A DNA stretch of 5,086 nt from Bacillota bacterium (GTDB lineage: Bacteria > Bacillota > Bacilli > Lactobacillales > Enterococcaceae), in assembly GCA_023389005.1 (NCBI GenBank), contig JAEWFE010000331.1, forward strand, positions 1 to 5,086, given 5' to 3'. The notes under the pieces are model-generated. The model worked only from the letters and a program-made list of their open reading frames with translations, made no database searches and was not told where the DNA came from. Shown here piece by piece: positions 1 to 5,010 of the stretch. The translations under genes were made by a program, and so were the position numbers. Position 1 is the first letter of the stretch; every line of letters starts with the position of its first letter.

Positions 1-25
1 CCTATTTTTCCAGGGGAAAAATAGG
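1..25 (-). terminator. Probable riboswitch-controlled intrinsic terminator hairpin, cut by the window edge
   Basis: Positions 1-11 and 15-25 are perfect reverse complements (CCTATTTTTCC and GGAAAAATAGG) around a 3-base loop, giving an 11-bp stem. It lies about 40 bases downstream of the FMN aptamer on the minus strand, where the expression platform is expected. The U-tract that would complete a terminator falls beyond position 1 and cannot be seen, and the stem may extend past the edge. There is no T-run on the plus-strand side, so termination of a plus-strand gene is unlikely. FMN binding would be expected to favour this hairpin and stop transcription of the off-window gene. Confidence 0.7.
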
Positions 26-65
26 GTACATCATTACACAAAAATAGAGTAAATCAAATACGCCA

Positions 66-192
66 ATCTTCTTTATCCAGACTATACTGTCGGTACTGGA
101 ATTTCACCAGCTCAGCCATTCAATAAGCAAACTTACTGAACAGGTCGTGGACTATCACCACCGGTCGGGAATTACACCCTGCCCCTGAAGAC
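66..192 (-). promoter_or_regulatory. FMN riboswitch aptamer (RFN element)
   Basis: Read on the minus strand, the conserved RFN blocks appear in order: AGGGGCAGGGTG, AATTCCCGACCGG, GGTGATAGTCCACGA, a variable arm, GGCTGAGCTGGTGAAATTCC, ACCGACAGTATAGTCTGGAT. Closing helix P1 is formed by GTCTTC (192-187) and GAAGAT (71-66). The variable arm near 145-115 (GTTCAGTAAG, TTGCTTATTGAAT) also folds on itself. This RNA binds flavin mononucleotide and, in Firmicutes, lowers expression of riboflavin synthesis or uptake genes when FMN is plentiful. All core blocks are present, so the aptamer looks functional. The regulated gene is to the left of the window; ribU or a rib operon is the usual target, but which one cannot be told here. 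Confidence 0.96.
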
Positions 193-224
193 GAACCTTA
201 TTCTATATTTTCAAGTTCAGCTAC

Positions 225-252
225 ATTATACACCTATTCAGAAATAAAACAA
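225..252 (-). promoter_or_regulatory. Sigma-A-type promoter of the FMN riboswitch transcript
   Basis: On the minus strand a perfect -10 TATAAT (230-225) is preceded after 16 bp by TTGTTT (252-247), which matches half of the TTGACA consensus. Transcription would begin near 218, about 25 bases before aptamer helix P1. That position is suitable for a riboswitch leader. The -10 is strong and the -35 is weak. The promoter would make the off-window riboflavin gene independent of rluB, although read-through from rluB is also possible because no strong terminator follows rluB. Confidence 0.75.
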
Positions 253-263
253 TCTTTTTGCAC

Positions 264-282
264 AATTTATGTGAAATAAATT
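264..282. repeat. AT-rich inverted repeat downstream of rluB
   Basis: AATTTAT (264-270) and ATAAATT (276-282) form a 7-bp perfect inverted repeat with a 5-base loop, just after the rluB stop codon. All stem pairs are A-T, and on the minus strand the repeat is followed by GTGCAAAAAG rather than a T-run. It therefore does not meet the usual criteria for an intrinsic terminator. It might act as a weak 3' end or mRNA stabiliser, or may be chance in AT-rich DNA. Confidence 0.3.
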
Positions 283-290
283 ACAAACGG

Positions 291-1007
291 TTATTTTGAT
301 AAATATAGTAGATGTTTGACTTCTTTATTGGTTAACGGGCGATATTGACCTGGACGAAGATTGCCTAATGTTAAATCACCATAGCCTTCACGTTTTAATT
401 TCATCACCGGTAAATCTAGAGCTTTGAACATATTTTTAACTTGATGGTTTTTTCCTTCATGAATCATTAACTTCACAATACTTGTTCCATTACTTTGATT
501 AGTAGATAAAATCTCATAGCGAGCAGGCGCATAGGTCACTTTCTCATAGCGTAAACCTTTTGTTAAAGGATAAAGCTTTTTAGAATCAGCTAAACCTTTG
601 ACTTTGGCCACATATATTTTTTCCACTTCATGCTTAGGATGTGTTAGACGTTGAGCAAATTGACCATCATTCGTTAATAAAAGCAAACCTGATGTATCAT
701 AATCTAAGCGCCCTACTGGATAAATTCTTTGTGTGACATCGGTAAAATAATCTGTTACAACGGCACGCCCCTTATCGTCTTCAACAGCTGTGATCACACC
801 ACGTGGTTTATAAAACACGTAGTATACTGGTTCTTCTTGATAAATCGGTACATTATTGACACTTACTTCATCTGTTGCACTGACCTTGACGCCAAGTGTT
901 GTTACAGTTTGACCATTCACTTTTACTTTACCATCTAAAATTAGTTGCTCAGCTTTACGTCTAGAAGCCACCCCAGCATGAGCAATCACTTTTTGTAGTC
1001 TTTCCAT
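291..1007 (-). CDS. rluB: 23S rRNA pseudouridine synthase, RsuA/RluB/E/F family
   Basis: The product converts a uridine of 23S rRNA (around position 2605, E. coli numbering, for RluB) to pseudouridine in the cytoplasm during ribosome assembly. From Met at 1007 it has 238 residues, close to Bacillus RluB. It begins MERLQKVIAHAGVASRRKAE, the typical N-terminal S4 RNA-binding domain (about 1-60). The catalytic domain carries YKPRG (66-70), GRLDYDTSG (99-107) with catalytic Asp102, and IHEGKNHQV (182-190). An in-frame ATG six codons earlier (1025) overlaps the scpB stop as TAATG. I prefer 1007 because AGAGG lies 6 bases before it and homologues start at this motif. The gene is last in the xerD-scpA-scpB cluster. 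RluB is preferred over RsuA, RluE or RluF because of the scpAB linkage, but exact target specificity is inferred. Confidence 0.93.
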   Translation of the reverse strand: MERLQKVIAHAGVASRRKAEQLILDGKVKVNGQTVTTLGVKVSATDEVSVNNVPIYQEEPVYYVFYKPRGVITAVEDDKGRAVVTDYFTDVTQRIYPVGRLDYDTSGLLLLTNDGQFAQRLTHPKHEVEKIYVAKVKGLADSKKLYPLTKGLRYEKVTYAPARYEILSTNQSNGTSIVKLMIHEGKNHQVKNMFKALDLPVMKLKREGYGDLTLGNLRPGQYRPLTNKEVKHLLYLSK

Positions 1008-1013
1008 CGTTTT

Positions 1014-1020
1014 CCTCTCT
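1014..1020 (-). promoter_or_regulatory. Ribosome binding site that decides the rluB start
   Basis: On the minus strand AGAGAGG (1020-1014) is followed by the 6-base spacer AAAACG and ATG at 1007. The upstream candidate ATG at 1025 has only an A-rich stretch before it (AGAACAAGAATA) with no G-rich match to the 16S rRNA tail. This supports initiation at 1007. Translational coupling from the scpB stop could still allow some use of 1025. Confidence 0.65.
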
Positions 1021-1024
1021 TCCA

Positions 1025-1621
1025 TTATTCTTGTTCTAGGTTATCAGGATTTCCTTCTTCCTCTTCGGCCAATCCTTTAAATAATAACTGCGTTTGATTT
1101 TGAGCTAAATCAGCTTCCATTTCGGAAATATCTGGTAACTCTTCTATATTTTTCAAGCCAAAATAATCCATAAAATAAGCTGTTGTGCCATATATTCTAG
1201 GACGACCCGGTGCTTCTAAGCGACCTTTTTCTTCAATTAGCTGAAAGTTTAGTAATTTTTGGATAGAAGCGCTGGAATTGACCCCTCGAATTTGATCTAC
1301 TTCCATACGAGTTAGCGGCTGTTTGTAGGCAATCACAGCTAAGGTTTCTAAAGCGGCTTGGGATAATCGTGCAGCCATCGGTGATTGACTGTATTTTTGT
1401 AAAAGGTTTTGATATTTTCCCTTGGTCGTCATCATATAACGATTGGCATACTCTTTCAGTTCAATGGCACAGGTTTCATCTTCTTTATATTTTTGATTTA
1501 ATTGTACTAAGCCTCCAAATACTTGTTCAGTGGATAAGGAAAGAACATAGCTGAGTTCATTGATGCTCATTCCTTCATCGCCTGCTACAAATAATAAAGC
1601 TTCCAATTGACTAATATCCAA
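1025..1621 (-). CDS. scpB: Segregation and condensation protein ScpB
   Basis: ScpB dimers bind the kleisin ScpA and help form the SMC-ScpAB complex that compacts and separates newly replicated chromosomes on the nucleoid. The protein has 198 residues, a usual length. It has two winged-helix regions: about 1-75, starting with LEALLFVAGDEG (7-17 area), and about 85-150 with the family signature LSQAALETLAVIAYKQP (86-102), TRMEVDQIRGV (104-114) and GRPRIYGTT (139-147). The tail (about 165-198) is acidic and probably disordered. The start codon is TTG, two bases after the scpA stop, with AGAGGAA (1636-1630) 8 bases upstream. It is chosen because the next Met is residue 18, after conserved sequence. 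The stop TAA shares one base with the upstream candidate start of rluB. Translational coupling with scpA is likely. Confidence 0.96.
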   Translation of the reverse strand: MDISQLEALLFVAGDEGMSINELSYVLSLSTEQVFGGLVQLNQKYKEDETCAIELKEYANRYMMTTKGKYQNLLQKYSQSPMAARLSQAALETLAVIAYKQPLTRMEVDQIRGVNSSASIQKLLNFQLIEEKGRLEAPGRPRIYGTTAYFMDYFGLKNIEELPDISEMEADLAQNQTQLLFKGLAEEEEGNPDNLEQE

Positions 1622-1623
1622 AA

Positions 1624-2364
1624 TTACACTTCCTCTACTCGGTACAAATATAATGGCTCATAAGTTGCTGCTTGTTGCACTTTAATTTGTTGATGTTTTA
1701 ACAATTCCAATAATGCCATAAAAGTGATCACGATTTCGCTACGATTGTATGTTGTTAATAAACTATCTAGTGTGACGCCTTGTTTTATCGGAACTTGTAA
1801 CAATCTTTCTTGAATTTCGACCATCTTATCTTCAATACTAAACTCATCTGCCACCACGGTAGCCTCGACATTCATTTTACGTTTTTGTTTTTCTAAAATA
1901 TGATGAAAAGCTAAAAATAAATCAATCGTATTGACTTGATTTAAATCTAGGCGTACTTCTTGTTGATACTCTTGTAAATCAGAGGGACGCTTCGTATAAT
2001 ATTGACTCCGTTCCTCGGCTTTTTTAGATAATTCTTTGGCAGCATATTTATATTTACGATACTCCAATAATTGTTCCACTAAAGCTTCTCTTGGGTCTTC
2101 TTCATATTGCGAATCTTCATCAAAATCCACTTGTTGCGTCGGTAATAACATTTTACTTTTCATCGCCATCAAGGTTGCCGCCATCACAATATATTCACCA
2201 GCAATTTCTAATTCAAAAGTCTGCATGGCATGAAGATATTCTAAATATTGCTCCGTGATTTCAGCAATTGGAATATCATATATATCAATTTCTAACTTGT
2301 TTATCAAATGTAATAATAAGTCTAAAGGTCCCTCAAAACCTTCAAGCTTAAATTGTAATTCCAA
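1624..2364 (-). CDS. scpA: Segregation and condensation protein ScpA (kleisin)
   Basis: ScpA is the kleisin that bridges the SMC ATPase heads and recruits the ScpB dimer, forming the bacterial condensin needed for chromosome segregation. The 246-residue product matches the usual family size. The N-terminal SMC-neck-binding part has FEGPLDLLLHLI (10-21), IDIYDIPIAEI (26-36) and MAATLMAMKSKMLLP (61-75). A variable charged middle (about 80-170) includes the ScpB-binding region. The C-terminal winged helix (about 175-246) contains IVITFMALLELLK (211-223). The start is TTG, with TGAGGT (2376-2371) 6 bases upstream. No in-frame ATG lies nearby, and residue 2 onward already matches the family N-terminus. 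It follows xerD by 15 bp and precedes scpB by 2 bp, so all are probably one transcript. Confidence 0.97.
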   Translation of the reverse strand: MELQFKLEGFEGPLDLLLHLINKLEIDIYDIPIAEITEQYLEYLHAMQTFELEIAGEYIVMAATLMAMKSKMLLPTQQVDFDEDSQYEEDPREALVEQLLEYRKYKYAAKELSKKAEERSQYYTKRPSDLQEYQQEVRLDLNQVNTIDLFLAFHHILEKQKRKMNVEATVVADEFSIEDKMVEIQERLLQVPIKQGVTLDSLLTTYNRSEIVITFMALLELLKHQQIKVQQAATYEPLYLYRVEEV

Positions 2365-2379
2365 ATAGATACCTCATTT

Positions 2380-3270
2380 CTATGCTCTAGGGAAAAATTG
2401 TTGATAAGATTCACTTAATCGTCGTTTCGTAGCTTGCACATACATTTGGGTCGTCGATAAATCCACATGTCCCAGCAATTCTTGCACACTGGCTAAATCA
2501 GCCCCGTTTTGTAAAAGATGGATGGCTAAACTATGCCGTAAAGTCTGTGGAGTCACAACTTTTTGGATACCTGATTGCGCGACATATTTTTTTAGATTTT
2601 TCCACAGGCCTTGTCTCGTAAATGCTCTTCCTTGTTGGGTTAAAAAAAGAATCTGATTCTCTTGGCTATTCATTAAAGAGGGCCGTACATGGTCAATATA
2701 CTTTTTCAACCATTTGACACATTCACTCCCTAAAGGTAAAATACGCATTTTTTGACCTTTTCCTTCAAATTCAAGATAGGCTAAATCTAAATGTACATTT
2801 TCAACCTTTAAGGCGATACACTCACTGACCCTTAACCCCGTAGCATACAACAGCTCTAAAATAGCCCGATCACGAACACCTCGCAAACTTTTGGTGTCTG
2901 GCAATTGCAATAATTGATTCACTTCTTCAATTGTCAAATACTCGGGAACTTTAGGCGCAAGTTTTGCCATCTCGATGCTATTTGCAGGATTATGTGTAGT
3001 GATTTGTTGGAGTTGTAAGTATAAATGAAAATTTTTGATACTACTTAACATCCGCATAATAGAAGAAGTCGCACGCTTATCCTCTTGTAATTTGCGTAAA
3101 AATTGCTGTACATGGGCTTTTTGCACTTGCTCTAAATCGGTAATTTCTTTTTCTTTTAAAAATGCAAAATAATGCTTTAAGTCCCGCTCATAACTCACTA
3201 ATGAATTTTGAGCTAAATGTTTTTCGGTCGTTAAATAATGAAGATATGCATGCAATTGAGTTTCCATCAT
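2380..3270 (-). CDS. xerD: XerD-type tyrosine recombinase with an altered active-site residue
   Basis: XerD acts with a partner Xer protein at the dif site, near the replication terminus, to resolve chromosome dimers. The 296-residue length is normal. The N-terminal SAM-like core-binding domain covers about 1-90 and the catalytic domain about 110-290. Catalytic residues seen are Arg147 (ATGLRVSE), Lys171 (EGKGQK), Arg245 (LRHS), His268 (LGHVD) and nucleophile Tyr277 (TTQMY). The conserved box II His, three residues before Arg245 and normally in TPHTLRH, is Gln242 here (TPQTLRH, codon CAG). Activity may therefore be reduced or altered. Streptococci carry a degenerate XerD-like protein beside scpA, so partial loss of the classical role is conceivable. 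Two adjacent ATGs begin the gene; AGGGG is 5 bases from the first and 8 from the second, so Met2 may be the true start. Clustered with scpA, scpB and rluB. Confidence 0.93.
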   Translation of the reverse strand: MMETQLHAYLHYLTTEKHLAQNSLVSYERDLKHYFAFLKEKEITDLEQVQKAHVQQFLRKLQEDKRATSSIMRMLSSIKNFHLYLQLQQITTHNPANSIEMAKLAPKVPEYLTIEEVNQLLQLPDTKSLRGVRDRAILELLYATGLRVSECIALKVENVHLDLAYLEFEGKGQKMRILPLGSECVKWLKKYIDHVRPSLMNSQENQILFLTQQGRAFTRQGLWKNLKKYVAQSGIQKVVTPQTLRHSLAIHLLQNGADLASVQELLGHVDLSTTQMYVQATKRRLSESYQQFFPRA

Positions 3271-3286
3271 ATAAACCCCTATCCTG

Positions 3287-3329
3287 AAAAAAGGGCAGAA
3301 GTAAGGAAAATTCCTTTAACTTCTCCCTT
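3287..3329 (-). terminator. Strong intrinsic terminator after fur
   Basis: On the minus strand AAGGG-AGAAGT-TA-AAGGA pairs with TCCTT-ACTTCT-G-CCCTT around the loop ATTT. That makes about 16 bp with a TA bulge on one side and a single G bulge on the other, followed directly by six T residues (3292-3287). The 5' arm contains the last fur codons and its TAA stop (3318-3316). It should end the azlCD-cvfB-fur transcripts. It lies only 16 bases before the xerD start, so any transcript reaching xerD from upstream must read through it. Confidence 0.88.
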
Positions 3330-3783
3330 CCAATTGATGTTTTTCTTGACAGTTTTTACAGATGCCATGAAAAGTTAAGCGATGATCCTTTACTAGAAAA
3401 TGATATCTTTTTTCCACAACTTCCTCAACGCTTCCTAATAGATCCTCTTCAATCTCTTCAATATTACCACATTCTAAGCAAAGAAGATGATGATGGAAAC
3501 GTTTGGCACCTTCTTTTCTTAAATCATAACGTGCAACACCGTCATTAAAGCTAACTTTGTCCACCACTTTTAATTCCGTTAAGATTTCTAACGTACGATA
3601 TACAGTAGCTAAGCCAATATCAGGATTTTTACGTTTGACAAAAAAGTAGATTTCTTCTGCTGAGAGATGATCTTTCTCATTTTCAAGCAAAACTAATAAC
3701 GTTGCCTCACGCTGGGGTGTTAATTTAAAGCCCGCATCATGCAACAGTTTCTTTATTTTATTTAAGGTTGCCATTGTATTCAT
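3316..3783 (-). CDS. fur: Fur-family ferric uptake regulator
   Basis: This is a cytoplasmic dimeric repressor that, with bound metal, shuts off iron uptake genes. The 155-residue protein closely resembles Bacillus Fur from memory of that sequence (KLTPQREAT at 20-28, DHLSAEEIY at 38-46, IGLATVYRTLEILTELKVVD at 56-75, FNDGVARYDLRKEG at 79-92). The winged-helix DNA-binding domain covers about 1-85. The dimer and metal domain follows, with His97-99, the structural zinc pairs Cys102/Cys105 and Cys142/Cys145, and His134. The ATG at 3783 has AGGGGG 8 bases upstream; Met4 is too far from it. PerR and Zur are paralogues, but the sequence fits Fur best; the sensed metal is inferred. It probably has its own promoter inside the end of cvfB and is closed by a terminator overlapping its stop. 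No obvious Fur box is seen at its promoter. Confidence 0.92.
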   Translation of the reverse strand: MNTMATLNKIKKLLHDAGFKLTPQREATLLVLLENEKDHLSAEEIYFFVKRKNPDIGLATVYRTLEILTELKVVDKVSFNDGVARYDLRKEGAKRFHHHLLCLECGNIEEIEEDLLGSVEEVVEKRYHFLVKDHRLTFHGICKNCQEKHQLEGRS

Positions 3784-3824
3784 GACATGTACCCCCTACC
3801 ATTTACACAAAATGCTCAATAAAA

Positions 3825-3853
3825 ATTTTATAGTAGATTTGTCTTGCCGTCAA
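3825..3853 (-). promoter_or_regulatory. Sigma-A-type promoter for fur inside the 3' end of cvfB
   Basis: On the minus strand TTGACG (3853-3848) and TAAAAT (3830-3825) are separated by exactly 17 bp. Each hexamer matches five of six consensus positions. The -35 lies in the Val-Asp-Gly codons near the end of cvfB and the -10 overlaps the cvfB stop TAA. Transcription would begin near 3818, giving a leader of about 35 bases before the fur ATG. It would let fur be expressed apart from azlCD-cvfB. Confidence 0.72.
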
Positions 3854-4679
3854 CTTGTTCAATTAATTTTTGTTTCATCAAATGACCTAATGCACGCTTA
3901 AATTGACCCTTACTAATACCAAATAATTGTTTAATTTCTTCTGGTGAACTCTTATCTGTATATGGCATAGATTTCGTCGAGGATTGGTTTAGATAAGCTA
4001 AAATCATTTGGGCATCATCAGAAATGGCTTCATAACTTCTTGGCTTCATGGATAAATATAACACACCATCTTCACGTAAACCAATGACCCTTGCATCGAC
4101 TAATTCTCCTAAGCGAGGTTCTGCATAACGTTCACTCGGATGAATAAAGCCTAAATAATAATCTTGTGTTAAAACATAAGTACCAGCCATTTTTAGACGA
4201 TAAACCCGTGCTTTCACATCTTGGTTATGCATTTGCTCGGTTGCTTTTCTACTCATGGCTTTAAAGATTTTTTCATCTGCCAAGGTTGCCCAAATACGAT
4301 CTTTCTCATCAATGCGTAAACCGATTAAGAGTTCATCTCCTACTTTTGGCCAAAGGTTGGTTAAAGTTGGTAATTCATCTAAGGATAGTACCACCTCTTT
4401 ATCCGGTAAACCAATATCTAAAAATACCCCTAAATCTTTACGCACTTCAGTTACTTTACTAAAGGCATAATGACCTTGACGCACCTTAGGAATCTTAGTC
4501 GTCATCGCTAATTGTTGTTTTTGATTCACATAAGTAAACCCTTCTACCATCTGACCAAGAGAGGTTTGTACTTCATTTTTATGTAAGCGAAAAGTTTGAC
4601 CCTCTTTTTGAACGAAATAATAATTTTCATTTTCATCAATAACTAAACCGCTGATAATAGTTGCTAATAAATGATTCAT
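3828..4679 (-). CDS. cvfB: S1-domain RNA-binding protein, CvfB family
   Basis: CvfB (conserved virulence factor B; YitL in Bacillus) is a cytoplasmic RNA-binding protein that affects virulence gene expression in staphylococci; its role here is inferred from the family. The 283 residues fit the family. The layout is a degenerate N-terminal S1-like barrel (about 1-62), a second S1 domain (about 67-133, with KDLGVFLDIGLPDKEVVL), a third S1-like domain (about 150-212, with YLGFIHPSE and DGVLYLSMKPRS), and a C-terminal winged helix (about 220-283, SSPEEIKQLFGISKGQFKRA). The ATG at 4679 has AAAGGAGA about 5 bases upstream, overlapping the azlD stop. The 10-bp gap to azlD indicates co-transcription. 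Its last codons contain the fur promoter. The C-terminal helix resembles a DNA-binding fold, but in this family it is part of the RNA-binding protein. Confidence 0.9.
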   Translation of the reverse strand: MNHLLATIISGLVIDENENYYFVQKEGQTFRLHKNEVQTSLGQMVEGFTYVNQKQQLAMTTKIPKVRQGHYAFSKVTEVRKDLGVFLDIGLPDKEVVLSLDELPTLTNLWPKVGDELLIGLRIDEKDRIWATLADEKIFKAMSRKATEQMHNQDVKARVYRLKMAGTYVLTQDYYLGFIHPSERYAEPRLGELVDARVIGLREDGVLYLSMKPRSYEAISDDAQMILAYLNQSSTKSMPYTDKSSPEEIKQLFGISKGQFKRALGHLMKQKLIEQVDGKTNLL

Positions 4680-4689
4680 AAATTCTCCT

Positions 4690-5010
4690 TTATAAAAATA
4701 ATCTGATCAAAGCAATCGATATTATACCCGTCACGACAATTTTCATTAAATCCTTACTATAGTATCCTACAAAAAGCGTGGGAATACAAGCAATCAATTC
4801 AGGAATTTTCAGCTTTGGCCACTGATTTTCATGAAAGGTAAACAAACTTTGGAAGAAAAGGGCAGCTAAAATACTTAAAGGTAAATAACTCATAAACAGT
4901 TCTATCTTTTTAGGAAAATGAATTTTATTAGAAAATACAAATGGCAAAATTCTTGGTAGCCAAGTTACTAAGCCACATAAAGCCATCAGTACTAGAAAAT
5001 CAAGACTCAT
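4690..5010 (-). CDS. azlD: AzlD-family subunit of branched-chain amino acid exporter
   Basis: AzlD is the small membrane partner of AzlC; together they export branched-chain amino acids, and in Bacillus their overexpression gives 4-azaleucine resistance. The 106-residue product is of normal size and very hydrophobic, with about four membrane segments near 4-24, 38-58, 70-83 and 87-106. The family pattern TWLPRILPF (16-24) and YLPLSILAALFF (42-53) is present. The ATG at 5010 overlaps the end of azlC by 11 bp and has GGGGGTGA upstream within azlC, so coupled translation is likely. It is followed after 10 bp by cvfB. The actual substrate is not shown by sequence alone, since AzlCD-like pairs may move other small hydrophobic compounds. 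Confidence 0.9.
   Translation of the reverse strand: MSLDFLVLMALCGLVTWLPRILPFVFSNKIHFPKKIELFMSYLPLSILAALFFQSLFTFHENQWPKLKIPELIACIPTLFVGYYSKDLMKIVVTGIISIALIRLFL

Noticed and set aside
2..34. Small minus-strand frame in the riboswitch linker starting ATG ATG TAC (MMYPIFPLEK) and ending TAG inside the hairpin
   Set aside because: No ribosome binding site precedes it, its stop and most codons are simply the terminator stem, and it is only 10 codons long. A leader peptide is not supported.
729..938. Plus-strand open frame of 69 codons opposite rluB
   Set aside because: It lies wholly inside the well-supported rluB gene, has no family resemblance and no clear ribosome binding site. The same applies to the plus-strand frames at 1369-1554, 2036-2233 and 4255-4470.
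3290..3330. Plus-strand reading of the hairpin between fur and xerD as a bidirectional terminator
   Set aside because: On the plus strand the hairpin is followed by CAATTGATGT rather than a T-run, and no plus-strand gene precedes it.
3784..3827. Fur box or PerR box in the short cvfB-fur gap
   Set aside because: The gap is AT-rich but has no convincing palindrome resembling GATAATGATAATCATTATC or TTATAATNATTATAA.
4721..4750. Perfect TATAAT on the minus strand inside azlD (4726-4721), a possible promoter for cvfB
   Set aside because: The best -35 at 17 bp is TTAATG, matching only half of the consensus, and there is no TG extension. The hexamer also falls out of ordinary codons (Gly-Ile-Ile). 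Not strong enough to list as a promoter.
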